A DNA stretch of 64,000 nucleotides from Enoplolaimus lenunculus (GCA_030248215.1 JASANG010003362.1:22044-86043), one strand, 5' to 3'; positions 45,540-58,001 are shown, numbered from the stretch's first letter. A program made the numbers and translations. The notes: generated by a model from the sequence alone, not told the origin.

Positions 45540-46840
45540 CCGAAATGCTATTGTGTAAAAAAATTGTTTGGAATAATTTTCACAGTTTCACGACAAAAAG
45601 TAACTGGAGCTGACGAAAATAAATCGGTATTCACACCTCGGTCATAAAAAACTCATTTTTTGGCAATCTTTGTGAGTAGTTGGTTTTTTTGGAGTAATTG
45701 CAAAAGCTATTTGACTTTGGTTTTTTTGCAATCATAGTTAAACTAACGGAAAAGTTTCGTTTGACGGAACAAGAGCTTCTTAGTCTTATTGGTTCTTCTT
45801 TTTTAAAAAAGTAATCCAAAAATTAATAGTAGGTGCGCTAAACTAGTCATCCAAAGCGAAAAATGACGCAATTCAACTCATCGCGCCGCTTTTGCACAGA
45901 TATTGCATGAAAAATATAGACTTCTGACCTGTTGAAAATATATTTTTGGCTCGCAGTATTCCATATATCACGAAAGTGAAAGTATATTCAAGTCTTAAAA
46001 ATTTAAATTTAATTGAAATCATCAGGAGAGGTGTTTGAGCAAAATCGGCTCGGCATATATAACGTTATGACATATTAAGACTATAGATGGGCACCGTATA
46101 ACCGGATATCCGGATATTTGCCAGATATCCCAGATGCTATTGTGTAAAAAACTTTTTGGAATAATTTTCAATGTTTCACCGTAAAGTAAAGTAGCTGGAG
46201 CTGACGAAAACAAATTCTGTATTCAAACCTGAGTTAAATATTGATCCACATTGCTTCATTGTATTCTACGATGATTTAAAATTTTGATTTGTTAAAACAT
46301 GCCAAAATTAAAAAACGTCACTTTTAGCTTGATATATCGGAATAATGACTTCGTATTTTTAAATTATCTCAAAATTAGACCAGTGAAAAATCGGATGAAA
46401 TAAGCACCATCCTGTTTAAGTGTCCTTTCAAAATGCGGAACGTTCAGCGAAGCCGCATCCTCCACCCGGAAGGAAAATGCGCAAAATTGGTTCAAAAAGT
46501 TTGGTTGTTACAGAAAAAGTTTCTTCGTACATGTGTGTCGTGAAATTATGTGTACATCAAGTGCGCTAAACCAGTCATCAAACGCAAAAAATGACGCAAA
46601 TAAACTCAGTGCGTCGCTTTTACACAGTAATAATAATATATGTACATGAAAAAACAGATTTCTGAAATACTGAAAATACATTTTTAGTTCAGGTCCGCTG
46701 TAGTCCATGTAAGATCACAAAAAGTGAAAGTATAGGTATATTCAAGTCTTAAAAAATTGAAACTTAATTGAAATTATAAGGGAAAATTATGAGGAGCCAA
46801 ATCGGCATTATGTTCCAATATATTAAGATTAGAGCGGGTA
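45540..46840. repeat. Two diverged tandem copies of a roughly 550-700 bp repeat
   Basis: Shared landmarks: GATGCTATTGTGTAAAAAAC (45547/46134), GTAACTGGAGCTGACGAAAA-like (45600/46190), GCGCTAAACTAGTCATC (45836/46561) and TATTCAAGTCTTAAAAA (45971/46738). Copies differ by many substitutions and indels. No intact ORF. Confidence 0.75.
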
Positions 46841-46997
46841 CGGAAGTTTTGTACCAAATTAACAATGTAACAACCAAAACATGTTCCTAAGTTTAAGAGT
46901 CCTCAGCGTAATAAACACAAGTCTAAAACAAAGCTCCGCCTAAGCCCAAGCAAAAAATGTGTCTAAAATTTAACCTAGTGTATTTCGGCCTGGTGAG

Positions 46998-47280
46998 AAG
47001 ACAGGTATTAGCGGATCCTGAGGGGGGGCGGGCGAGCTTACGCCCCCGTCACAAATTTTCTGAAATAAAATCGCATGGTCACTACTTTGCAAATTTTTTG
47101 CGATAAAATGATAGGGTCTCCCTACCTTGCAATTTCCCCCCAGAAAGTTTTCTGTAATAAAAATTATATGGTCCCTTCATTACAATTTTTCCCTCAGAAA
47201 ATTTTTCGGTGAAAAATTGCGTTTCAAATCATTTACGAGAGCTTGCCCCCGTCAGAAATTGCTGGATCCCCGCTGAAAGA
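46998..47280. mobile_element. Element with AGCGGATCC inverted ends
   Basis: Left TTAGCGGATCCTGAGG... and right complement TCAGCGGGGATCCAGCAATT, with GCCCCCGTCA near each end and AAAATTTTCTG words inside. Related ends occur near 57074 and 58549. Confidence 0.5.
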
Positions 47281-48769
47281 TGGGCATCACCCAAATGGGC
47301 TAATGTTTGTACGATTAAGCGTATATATTTCAATGCGGGTCTTTCTTCTTCGAACGCAAAACGACTTATTTTGTGATAAGATGATAAGGTCCCTATGCCC
47401 TAACTTACAATTTTTCAGCCTCGGAAAGAGGTTTGTCCATACCTTACAATTTTCCACGTCAGAAAATTTTGGTGAAAAATTGCATTTCACAACATTTATC
47501 AACTCTCTTCCGCAAAATTATCGAATCCGCCGCAAAAGTGGGACACCAGTAAAAGTTACATGGGCTGATGTTTTTACGATTTAGCGTAAAGTAGGTACCA
47601 ATGATTCAATGTGTTTCTTTCTTCTTGGAACGTAAAACTTTATGTATATCTAGTTTGAGAGAAAGGCGACATCGATAGAATCTCTGTTGCTGTGGTTAAA
47701 TGAGACGAAAACAAACCAATTTAACCAAATTTCAGGTGGCCAACAAAAGTATTTAGTTGTCAGTAGCAATCTTTTGAACCGAATGTTCAGCACTATTGAA
47801 ACAGTTACAACTATTGATAGAATTGCATGTTTTACGCTCATAGCAATCAGCTTGTGGGTCAGGGTACTTCCCTCAGAGCAACAAGTGAAAACAAGTGCTT
47901 AAGGAACGAAGATCGAGTTTCGAAGACCGAAAAGACACAAAATCTAGTTTCGGATATCCGAAAAAGAAAATTTAATCTCGGCGGATATCCGTTATGAAAA
48001 AATGTACGATGCCCGTCACTATTTAAAACATTTCGCAAGCATACAATATCAGCAAAATGGGACACAAGTTGAATTAACCACATGTTTATATATACAAACA
48101 AGCAACCTCTAAAAGAGTCAGGGAGACGGGGTAAGCATGTCTTGTAAGAATTCGACAACCTGTAAGCAACCAAAAAATCGCCAGTTTGTGTGTACGACGG
48201 TTTTCTAAATAATTTCAGACGCCTTAAAATCAATATCGCTATAGTGTTAATACATCAATACACACGCATGTCCACATTAATAACTATACGATAGGATGTT
48301 GGCTGTGCAGAGTGCACGTATTATAACGTGTGACACACATTATATTTGTTAATAATAAATTGTTCGTATAGTCATGAAATTTGTAGTTCCGATTCCAAAT
48401 CCGATTCCGCTGCAATAAAGTTTCGATTTGCAACCAGCTTGACGCAAAAAATTAAATAAAGTAGACACTGGGCAAATTTGTGGTAACGGCAGACCAATTA
48501 CAAATCAGGTTACACAATCTCTATTACAGTTAAGACACGGCAGGTACAGTTTTCGAGCCGATTGAAAGCTCCATTCGTTGCTACGTTGACTGGCACATAA
48601 ATCACTAGGTATATATAATCATTTTTAGCCTTAACAAAATCTTTACATTTTTGTTTGAACTGAACAATTTCAAATAAAAAATTTAACTTTTGGCAACTTG
48701 CCACCTTTTTTACCGCGATATCTGTACGAATTTTGCCCTTTGGGATCCACTGCACATATCGACGATGAT

Positions 48770-48835
48770 CAGAGTTGGGATCGAACCTGTACTCAGCCAT
48801 CAACCTAACTACAAACTCAATCGCAAACCAACCTG
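48770..48835 (-). repeat. Possible tRNA-derived SINE head (box B)
   Basis: The - strand reads AGGTTCGATCCCAACTC, a perfect polymerase III box B (GGTTCGANNCC); a weak box A-like TAGTTAGGTTGATGG lies just upstream, closer than in a normal tRNA. No folded tRNA can be drawn. Confidence 0.3.
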
Positions 48836-49846
48836 CTAGCCGATATATTGTTTACGTATGTTGAACATATATGAACATGCAAAATAGGAAACACCCTTCA
48901 ACACCAAAAGATCAAAATAGGAGTACCGTTTTTTGGGGATGGAAGGGCTAAAAACTGTTGGTTTTTAGATCAATGGTCTAATTTTTTGCATATAGATTGG
49001 ACAATGAATTTCCATTTAACATAGCTGAGCCAGGACTCAACAAAATTTTGCACAACCGAGTATTACAGAAATACGTATTGTAAAATCTGAACCCCTAAAA
49101 ATTTGACTTCCTGTTGAAAAGACGGTTCCAGGCATGGTACAACCGGTCAGCCTCCAGCTCAGGCAGAAAATCGACCTCTACTTCCGGTAGAATTTCTGCC
49201 GGAGTTTCCGGCAATTTCAGTAGTATTTTGCCGAATTTTACAAAATTTATTTGTTTTGTGCGTTTAGATTTAACTTTTGGTGCCATTACGAGCAACAAAT
49301 TGCCGAGAGAATTAAATATCAATCATTTTAACTGCCTAATTTTGCCTCACCTCTTGCTTCGGCAAATTTTGTTGAGCTCCGGATTCGGTATTTTTCACTT
49401 CTGGTTGCACCCTGATTCCATGTCACCTCAAAAAAAATTTGGCAACAGTTTGCATGTCACTGTTCACAAAATTTTAGATAATTTTTTCACTTAATGTCGC
49501 TTTACCTCCGGCTTCAGCTAAAGCAAAATTTTCTGACACCCCCGGCTTCCGTTTTGTTACCTTCTGTTGTACCTCACATTAACAAAATGTTTAAAAAAAA
49601 GAAATGTTTCAAGTGGTAAAGTGCAAGCTGGAGTCGAGTCTCAACCCAATCAAGGTTTGTAGGATACTTATACGCAAAGCAATCGGTTAGCTAAGATAAA
49701 AACTGAAAAAATTGCTACATGACCGGATATTTATGAAAAAACTATTGTAAAATCTGTGCCCGATAAATTTCTCATTTTAAAAGAGACGGCCTCCAGGCCG
49801 TCACAAAAACCGTACATCAACTGTTGAGTACATATTTGTAACGTGG

Positions 49847-49852
49847 TTTATT
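49847..49852 (-). terminator. Candidate ANKRD29 polyadenylation signal
   Basis: AATAAA on the - strand, 22 bp past the stop codon at 49874-49876, giving a very short 3' untranslated region. Confidence 0.7.
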
Positions 49853-49873
49853 TTGACTTTATGCATAAAGATA

Positions 49874-52800
49874 TCACAAGTTCAAATGCTTTCGCGAGTG
49901 TTTCACAAGCAAATCTTCAATTTTATCATAGCCCATTTTCTTGGCAAGATCAATTGCAGTTTCACCTGCCTAAACATAAATCACAAAACTAAAATTTGTG
50001 GAAACTCAAAAACGCCAGTTACTATATCCATATTATTAAAGCTGAAACGCCCCACATGCGTACTTTGTGACGGTTTTCGCACAGAAGATCTATTCATATA
50101 TACCTATATTGTTAATTAAACGGAATATCTGTTCTAAAGCCGGAACGCCCCACATACGAATTTTGGGCACTAGTGAAGCATAGAACAACTATTCTACTAT
50201 TCATAGGCATATAATTAATGTTAATTAACGCAATTCTACGCGTATACAGAATAAAAACTGTAAGACGCTACAATCTTCAACAGTACGTAATATATCCATA
50301 GTAGATTCGGTCTTCGTGTAATATGGATGTTGAATATATTTCAAGCCCATCGCATTACAAAAGTTGCACATATTTGCATCTATGAGTATACCAGTTTACA
50401 GACATATGTTACTTTTACAATGTTCTGAGTTTCCTGCGGGACTCTAGTGGCAAAGCTTGGGGTTTAATAACACATCTAAATCTGTTAAAACTCCACAATA
50501 TGTTTTACGTAAATTCCTAGAAACTTATTTACTACGCAGACATTCACAGCGTGCGTTCCGAAAATGTGCATGTTGTATGGAAAGCAGGTGTCTTTTTCTT
50601 TCGAAACTTTTTCGCATACTTCAGTTTTTCAGTAAGTACGTCCCTTTAAACATCGGTTTCTTAAATTTGAATTTTGAAAAAATGTTTACAAACAAAGGAA
50701 CAGCAAATATAAACCGAAAATAATTTGTCAAAACGTTCGTTAATTGAAACAACGCTTGATATATTAAGTTTACCTTATTTTCAAGCAAAGGATTAGAACC
50801 GGCAAGAACAAGAGTTTTAACAACCTCAAAATGACCAAATAGCGCTGCAGCATGCAACGCGCTGTCGCCATTCTAAAACAAACAACAGAACTTTTACTTG
50901 GACAGTAGCAGAACCAGAAAACACGGCGTGTGTATAGGTATATAATGTATCCCCACAATGACTCATTCATTTGAATTTACAATGAAAATTCAAAACTCAG
51001 CGGGGATCCATAGGGGTTGCGGGATTACGTCCACTTCACCAGCCTTGCCTTGCGGAAAATTTCACAATACAAAGGGTTCATTTGAATCTCACAACGTATT
51101 TCATTGCTAGAGCACAGAGTCCAAAATATTACATATGAAGTTCAATCTTAATTTATACCATTTAAAAGATCGAAATATTTGCTAAACACGTTTTACTGTA
51201 GTGTGCCGAATAAGATGGGGACTGATATTTTTTGGCCTCTCCAGAGGGTACCCCCCTTGTTATTAGGTTACGGACTGTTATTTATTTTTAACCCGCCCTC
51301 CGCCGTCCTTCGATACTGATATATTCGGTATTGCAACTATCCGTTGAATTGAACGTTTTTGGCCTTCCATCAAAAGCTTGAGCGATAATGCAACGTTATA
51401 CTTTGGATTGTTACTTTCAAAACTTAAGTACGCTTTAAGTTTCGAAGTCAACTTTATTTGGTACTGGAGTCATTTATGCGCTACAAATTGGTATAATTGC
51501 CATTTATGGACTCTAATTAGGGTTTAGCGACTCTATCCGCTTACCGACTCTTATTACGGATAAGGACTCCTATTGATCGGGACTCAAAATGGGGACCCTC
51601 CTCTGATTACCCGTCCCCCTCTTATTCGGGTCAATACAGTATAGACGGAAAAAATTTCAAAACCCAACCGTACTATGTAAACTCCAAAAAATCGCTACTG
51701 ATCACCTGCTCATTTTGTCGTTTGGCTAATAGGCATGGAATAATATAAAGTTTCCAATTGTTTTCAGTTATACACAATGTCTGACTAAAGTATATCCACT
51801 CAAGCTTCAATGCAAATCCCAGAACACAATAGTTTTTAAGGTTCAGTTAAAGTTTGAATACAGTAAAATTAACCACACATACCGGCAAGATTCCTAGTTT
51901 TGGTCTGTATTCCAATAATTCTTCGACTATGGGCAAGTGACCTTTGTGAGCTGCTTTAAATAAAGGCGTTGCACCATCCTGAAACATATATAATTCAAAA
52001 CGTAAAGCTACTGTAGTATTTTCAATGTTTACTCAAAGATAACAACCGAATATGTGTTTCGAAAATTGTTCACATACTGCAAAAAATGGTGAAACAAATT
52101 GACTCCTTCCGAAATAGGCTTTTCCGGACTACACAAACTGAGTCAAAATTTGACTCCGCCAGAGTAAAATTCGACTCAATGAGTCGCTCAGTGAGTTAAA
52201 TTTGACTCTGGCAGAGTATAATTTGACTCAGTTTGTGTAGTCCGGAAAAGCCTATTTCGGGCAGAGTCAATTTGACTCACCATTTTTTGCAGTGCAATAT
52301 TCTGAATTTTTAATGCGCAGTAACGCATCAATATATACCTGTCTGACAACATCCACTTCTGCACCGGCTTTCAAAAGTTCACTCGTAATACAAATATGCC
52401 CCATTTGAGCTGCAATCCATAGTGGCGTTGCACCATCCTAAAATTCAGGCAAAACACAGACCATGAAAAATTACTTAGCTATGAGTTGAAAAGAAGTTCA
52501 GGGATAACAAAAGCACACGTTTTTTAAAGAAAATAAATTGTAAACATTGCGATTTCCTGGAGAAAACTCTGTCATTGGAGCAAACGAAGTGCGACGTTCC
52601 GAAATGGCATAAGCTACATTAAACTTTCAGTTTGTAGAGTTACCACTACGGGTGCGGGAAGGGGGGCTAAGAAAACAACTGATTCCGGGCCGTGCCTGTC
52701 GGTCTGGCTGGTGATTTACACATTTAAGCTTTAGACACATATATCTATAAGTATTAGCACAAATATTACACCATAATCCAGAAACGATAACAACAAAGTA

Positions 52801-55241
52801 GACATAGAAATGCCACTAAACGCAATATTTTTCACTTTTCTTTTATGATTCGTGTTCGCACCATTTGATAGCAGCAATTTGACTATTCTGAAATGTCCGT
52901 TTTGTGACGCGATAAATAACGGAGTTGCACCGTCCTGTAATAATAAACGTAAAACCAACACACAAACGTGACGATGAGAACCACCTAGCGCTCATTGGTA
53001 AACGCATGTGATATTTCCTTCAACCCCGTAAACTGTGTGTCCTTTAGCCATCGACAAACGTGAAAAACAGTTCGCGTTTCGCACGCAAGTGTATATCTCA
53101 ATGTGAAATTGTACCCATTACTCAGATGTGTCAAATTTTATCTCGCAGCTCAACGACAATCCAGTACACTAACTGATATTCACAGCACCTTGAGTCTAAA
53201 TCCACTTTGGGCGTTTTTTTATCTTACCACAGATATTATATACAAACGAACCATACTGATTATAAAAACACAAACGTACCACCATTGCGGCATCAACGTT
53301 AACATTATGACTAATTAAGTATCGAACAGTTTCGAGTTGTCCACATTGCGCTGCTACGAAAATTGGAGTTCCGCCGTCCTAAAATAATATAATAGGCGTA
53401 CGTTGGTCGAGCGGAATAAAAAAATTGCAAAAACAACTTAACTGAAGATAAACTCGCGGAATACTGCGCTCTCTCTGACATTTGACCAAGAAGCGATCTT
53501 GGAAATAGTGCATCATTTGGAGCAAAAAATACATACAAAACTTACAAAACTCGGCGAATTTGGATTCGCATCGTGAGCAATCAATTCTTTTATCACACTG
53601 ATATGACCGGCTTGAGCAGCAAAGAACAGCGCGTAAGTACCTGTCTGAAATTAAAACAAAGCAACTTTTTATGAGAAGCCAAAGAAATGTTGCGCGTGTG
53701 AATAGGCTTTTACACTATTTCATAGTCTATTCATCTTTTTACTATGTTCAAAAGTTCGTTCCCACCTTCTTAATATATAATACATATCTTGTTTAAAATT
53801 CCACTTGAATACCTTGTTAACAAGTTTGAATTTTAAAGCACTCGAACCCCATAAACGCATTCAGAATTTTAATCCTAAAAACCGCTAAGGCATTTAGTCT
53901 TCTGGCAGCTCGTTCCCTACTTCTAAAGTTACTTCGCAATTCAATTCTATTTTCAACACCCCAAGTACACTTTCGCGTTCGGTACTGCGTTTTTACACAG
54001 AACAATAAATTAAACAAAAAAATTTTAAATTGAAATCTATGAAAATAAGTCAAATTCAACAACAACAACAACAACAACAACAACAAAATATTTATTACAT
54101 TTCGGCGTGCCATAACATCGGCACCGTCTTCGATTAATAATTTAACACAATCGAGATGATTATTGCCCGCAGCCAGCATTAACGGAGTTATACCGTCCTG
54201 AAACACAAGTTCTCGTAATAACAGTGTTTACAAGGGGATTGGTGACCAGGTCTAAAATTTCTAGACACAAGAAAAATACACTTTTATAGACTCTCTACAA
54301 TAACCGGTAGAATTCAAAAATCTTTCCAATCAAATTATAGCATTCTGAATTAAATTATTCTGACTACGTCTCTGTTTCTCAGAAGAACTTATTAACAACG
54401 TATTTTTCAAGAAAATCTTTCCAATCAAATTATAGCATTCTGAATTAAATTATTCTGACTACGTCCCTGTTTCTCTGAAAAACTTAACAACACATTTTAT
54501 CCAGGAATGAACGAATGAAATATTCGCTGAAACCGGTGAACAGTAGTTTTTTTATATATTTAAAACCTGAACACGAATATATATGTAATAAAATTTTAGT
54601 CTTTTATGTAAACTAGTGTTAGTGCCACTTTTATTTAATAGCGTCTCCGATTTTGCAAATGCACGAGAACACAGCCAGAGAGGGTTGTGTATCAAGCCCT
54701 TTGTTAGTTTTGTCCAGGGCTTTCGGGTTCTAAACTAAAAGCTATTTTTGATCTTAGGACCTTTTCCAGTTGTATCTAAAGGATCTACTTCAAAATTATT
54801 AAATAATAGAAAGAGCGTACACATCTCGGTATCCCAAATTCTAGCAATTACACTGCAAATGTGAACGTTTTTTAATTAAAGCTCGACACTTCGTAAAACC
54901 AAAATAATCTAGTATACAAATGGCTCACCTTTTGAAGGGCGTACCGATTTCCCGTTGGACTCTAACCGAACAAAGTTTAAGCGTTAAACTAATTTTTGCT
55001 TAATATTACATTCTTCCTCACTCACTTATGAGGTTATCATTACGCTGGACGCTTAGGCTAGACGTAGACTTAGAAACAGCTTATGCTACTGTTAAAACCC
55101 TCAAAGTAACACTGACCAATCAGATTGTACCTCATTCATGCAATCAACATGAACCCGTCCGCTGTTCAATAGTTTTGAAAGCTCCCTAGCGTCACCACAT
55201 CGTGCTGCTTGGTGCAATTGTTGATCACTTTTTGATTCAAT
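49874..55241 (-). CDS. ANKRD29: Ankyrin repeat domain protein 29 orthologue
   Basis: Nine exons in transcription order: 55241-55131, 54197-54099, 53644-53546, 53378-53280, 52934-52836, 52437-52339, 51978-51883, 50872-50774, 49969-49874 (TGA), 298 residues; human ANKRD29 has about 301. All introns are phase 0. Exons 2-6 and 8 are exactly 99 bp and exon 7 is 96 bp, each coding one ankyrin repeat (DGATPLFIASQNGHFRIVKL..., DGATPLWIAAQMGHICITSE..., NGDSALHAAALFGHFEVVKT...). Orthology rests on collinear specifics: LLNSGRVHVDC in exon 1, ALFFAAQ in exon 3, LGILP/NGDSALHAA at the exon 7/8 junction. The short last exon ends HSRKHLNL. The protein is a pure repeat scaffold with no other domain; its role is poorly known. 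The initiator Met is not in exon 1 as drawn; a short first exon upstream of 55241 was not identified. Confidence 0.93.
50037..50228. repeat. Imperfect duplication in ANKRD29 intron 8
   Basis: AAAGCTGAAACGCCCCACAT (50038) and AAAGCCGGAACGCCCCACAT (50137) head two related segments of about 95 bp. Confidence 0.75.
51194..51641. mobile_element. Tc1/mariner-like MITE in ANKRD29 intron 7
   Basis: Left TACTGTAGTGTGCCGAATAA and right complement TACTGTATTGACCCGAATAA, continuing GANGGGGAC, with TA at both edges. 448 bp; the interior is rich in GACTCC/CTTATT words; no transposase. Confidence 0.8.
52076..52293. mobile_element. Foldback palindromic element in ANKRD29 intron 6
   Basis: Two arms of about 90 bp are near-perfect inverted copies: outer ACTGCAAAAAATGGTGA, then CGAAATAGGCTTTTCCGG, ACTACACAAACTGAGTCAAA and GCCAGAGT, around a short centre with its own GACTCA...GAGTC palindromes. 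218 bp; no ORF. Confidence 0.9.
54058..54087. repeat. (CAA)n microsatellite
   Basis: About ten CAA units in ANKRD29 intron 2, just past the exon 2 donor. Confidence 0.95.
54321..54497. repeat. Tandem duplication, 95-bp unit, in ANKRD29 intron 1
   Basis: TCTTTCCAATCAAATTATAG starts both units (54321, 54416). The first 60 bp are almost identical, then the copies diverge. Confidence 0.92.
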
Positions 55242-55449
55242 CTTTAAATAAAATAAAAACAAAATTTCCTACGAAATAAAAGTTCTTCCCTGAATTTGTT
55301 TCAAAAAATCCTGTCTTCGAAATCAATCTGTACAAAACAGTTTATGCAGGAGCAGATTCAAATAGAATGGGGGACGCGGCTTTGTTAATTACTCTGTTAA
55401 GAGAAAAATTTGCGAACATACAAATTTTTCGTCAAAAGCATAAACGATA

Positions 55450-55701
55450 AAGCCCTATTCACACGTGCAAGTTTTTGCTGCAAGAACTTGCACCTGCAAC
55501 TTGCGCTTGCAAGTTTTGTCCAAAATTCCTTTCGATAAACTTGCAGCTGCAAATAATTCATTAAAAATCATAGCTACGAATTCAGTTCACACGTGTCTGA
55601 ACAACCGTGTAAGTTCACTGAATTTATTTTAGCCGAAATCCCATTGGCTGATGAAAAAATACAGTTCTTGCAGCAAAAACTTGCAATGTGAATAGCGCTT
55701 A
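55450..55701. mobile_element. MITE with terminal inverted repeats of about 40 bp (Harbinger-like?)
   Basis: Left AAGCCCTATTCACACGTGCA and right complement AAGCGCTATTCACATTGCAA, both continuing AGTTTTTGCTGCAAGAACT. Flanking TAA/TTAA would fit a 3-bp Harbinger-type target, but this is not decisive. About 250 bp, directly upstream of ANKRD29 exon 1. Confidence 0.78.
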
Positions 55702-56629
55702 ACGTTTACACTGTTTTAAATTGTATAACTTTGAATTTTATAACGCGTTTTTGCTTTGTGTATATCTCCACCGGATTTTTTATCACTGCGTAAAATTTAC
55801 TTTTAAAAATCTATAAAAGTTGCAAACAACACACGTTTAATGCTTACTTTCCACGACATCACCAATTGCTAAACTGAGTTGTTTCTTGCGACAGAATAAG
55901 CAACCCTACACGAATTCGAATTTAAAGCTAAGAGCAAAACCATTTAAAGCAAACCGGTGGATGTCGTTGATAAAGATGTACATTCAAATCTCATGAGTAA
56001 TATATAGTTATGGCGAAAAGAGCCGATAACACGCATTTAAAGTTATAAACAGCAGTATTCATAATATTAGAATTTGACATTTAGTCATTCTGCAAGAATA
56101 CACATGTATATATAAACATTCTTGAGTGATACATACAACATTAGTTATTTACGCTAACACTTTTTACTACTTGGCACATCCAACCCAATGTGCACAGGTT
56201 TGATAACCATAAAGAAAGCCATTTGAAATTAAGCGACATCAGGCTCGTTTGCCTTAGCCTGTGCAACGTACCTTAGGACTAATAATGTTCAGGCCAGGTA
56301 CGTGTGGTTTACGGATAACTTACCAGCACCGTTGCCGTTTTTCTATGGCGGAGGCAGTTTTTCTAGCAAAAGATGAACCTCTACACACGTACAATTTTAG
56401 CTTTTCCCCTATCACCACAAATAATCTTATTTTAGTTAGGGGTGCCACATGTTAAATTAAATATTTTAATAAATAGATAACTTTAAGCTCTAGATGGAGG
56501 GTTAATCTGCTTTGACAGAGCTGCTGTATGTATTCTGCAATCAAATATTTAACTTTTCAACAGGATACAGATTTCAAATATCTAAGCTATTAACTTTTCA
56601 CTACAAGTTCGGCATTGTTACTTTAAGGG

Positions 56630-56760
56630 GCGTAACAGTAGATTAAGCGTATTCCTAGGCCTGTGCCTAAGGCTAAGCGTTGCAAAAATGAATTCCTAAG
56701 CCTAAGCCTAAGCCTAAGCTTAAGCAAAAAATGTAATCTAGAATCTAAACCTGCTATTTT
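56630..56760 (-). repeat. TTAGGC-rich dispersed repeat (reverse orientation)
   Basis: Reverse copy: GGGGCGTAACAGTAG at the left, CCTAAGCCTAAGCCTAAGC near the middle and TATTTTATAGCCCCG at the right. The GGGGC...GCCCC ends suggest that the repeat is carried by a small element. Confidence 0.7.
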
Positions 56761-57966
56761 ATAGCCCCGTCGGAAATCTGGACGCGCTTTAAAGTATCAT
56801 TTGGCCACAAGATCTATAGAACATCTTAAAACTATGTTAGATTTTAAGACTTTTATGCGTATTTAAAGAAGAGAAACCGGAACTTATTTACCAACCACAA
56901 GCCAGTTTTTTTACTTGAATTTCAATGATGGTACTTGAGTTGTCTGGTTAAAAAAATGCTAATATAGTACATTTTAACAAACTAAAGCAAAATATTTCTG
57001 CAAGGTAGTTCTGGCAAAATACATATGTCACGTCACACACGGAGATTCAAATAAACCAGATACGTCAGCAGCACTAGCGGATCCAGACGTAGTGGGCGGG
57101 GCCTTGTGATTTGACTTCGTGTCAGACTTAAGCTTAAACTCAGGATTATTCTTTGGCTTAAGCTGAGAGTAAAGTGCAAATGTGCCATACCATCTTTCAC
57201 TAAAAAATCATGTCTTACACGATATCACGATAAACAGCAGTTCAAATTCTTAATAAAAAAATCCATATTCAGCTAAAATATACATTAAAACAAAAACAAA
57301 ATTTAACCTTGACTCACAATCGTATAAATATATATTGGTTTGTGTTAAATAATCAATTATTTTTCCATCTGGCACTTCCGGTAAAAAGCAGACAAAAAAT
57401 TCACAGTCGGCCGTGTTTCAAGGACGCATATAATTCTGGACCAGGACTAGGACCGTGTCGCGCCAAATAAGAGGGCAAAATTCATTTCCAGGAGCAGAGA
57501 AAATTTTGTTAACATAGATTTTTTCAGAAAAATTATTTTTCACGCAACCAGACTTTACCTAAATTCAAAAAAGTGATAGCACTATGAATGTGATGAACCT
57601 TCCGGCGACAGCGCTTTAATTCAAAACAACTTTATTTACAAATAAGTATGCAGAGTCATTGGACAAAGTACGGCAATTCGGATACGTTATCCGGCGGCCG
57701 ATCCAAAAATTTTTGACGGGAAGGAGCGGGCTGGCAAATGCCATGAAACGCAATTTATGTGCCATTACCAGCGAAAAATTGCAAGGTAGGAAGGCATGTT
57801 ATTATTTTATCACAAAAAAATTCTGAGGGCAACAAATTGCAAGGTTGGGACCTTCCCCTTTTCTCACAAATAATTTACTGACAAAGCGGTGACACCCTTT
57901 TCGAAATCTGTTAGTGACGTTATCGCGTGTTGCCGGTTGCCACCGGAATGCATTAAAAGCGTCGAT

Positions 57967-58001
57967 AAGTATAGCGCCACTCTAATGGTGGCGCTATACT
58001 T
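57967..58001. repeat. Perfect 14-bp-stem hairpin
   Basis: AAGTATAGCGCCAC / loop TCTAATG / GTGGCGCTATACTT. A second hairpin, CGGTATTGTAC ... GTACGATACCG, follows at 58027-58061. Confidence 0.9.

Larger units (their letters stand above)
44243..49846. other. Intergenic region between ANKRD29 and PPM1
   Basis: About 5.6 kb between two genes both transcribed leftward, so it should contain the PPM1 promoter on its left side. No further gene is supported. It is mostly repeats: inverted-ended elements near 44381-44638, 44865-45120 and 46998-47280, a diverged duplication 45540-46840, and a duplicated segment at 49065-49132 / 49730-49797. Confidence 0.65.
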
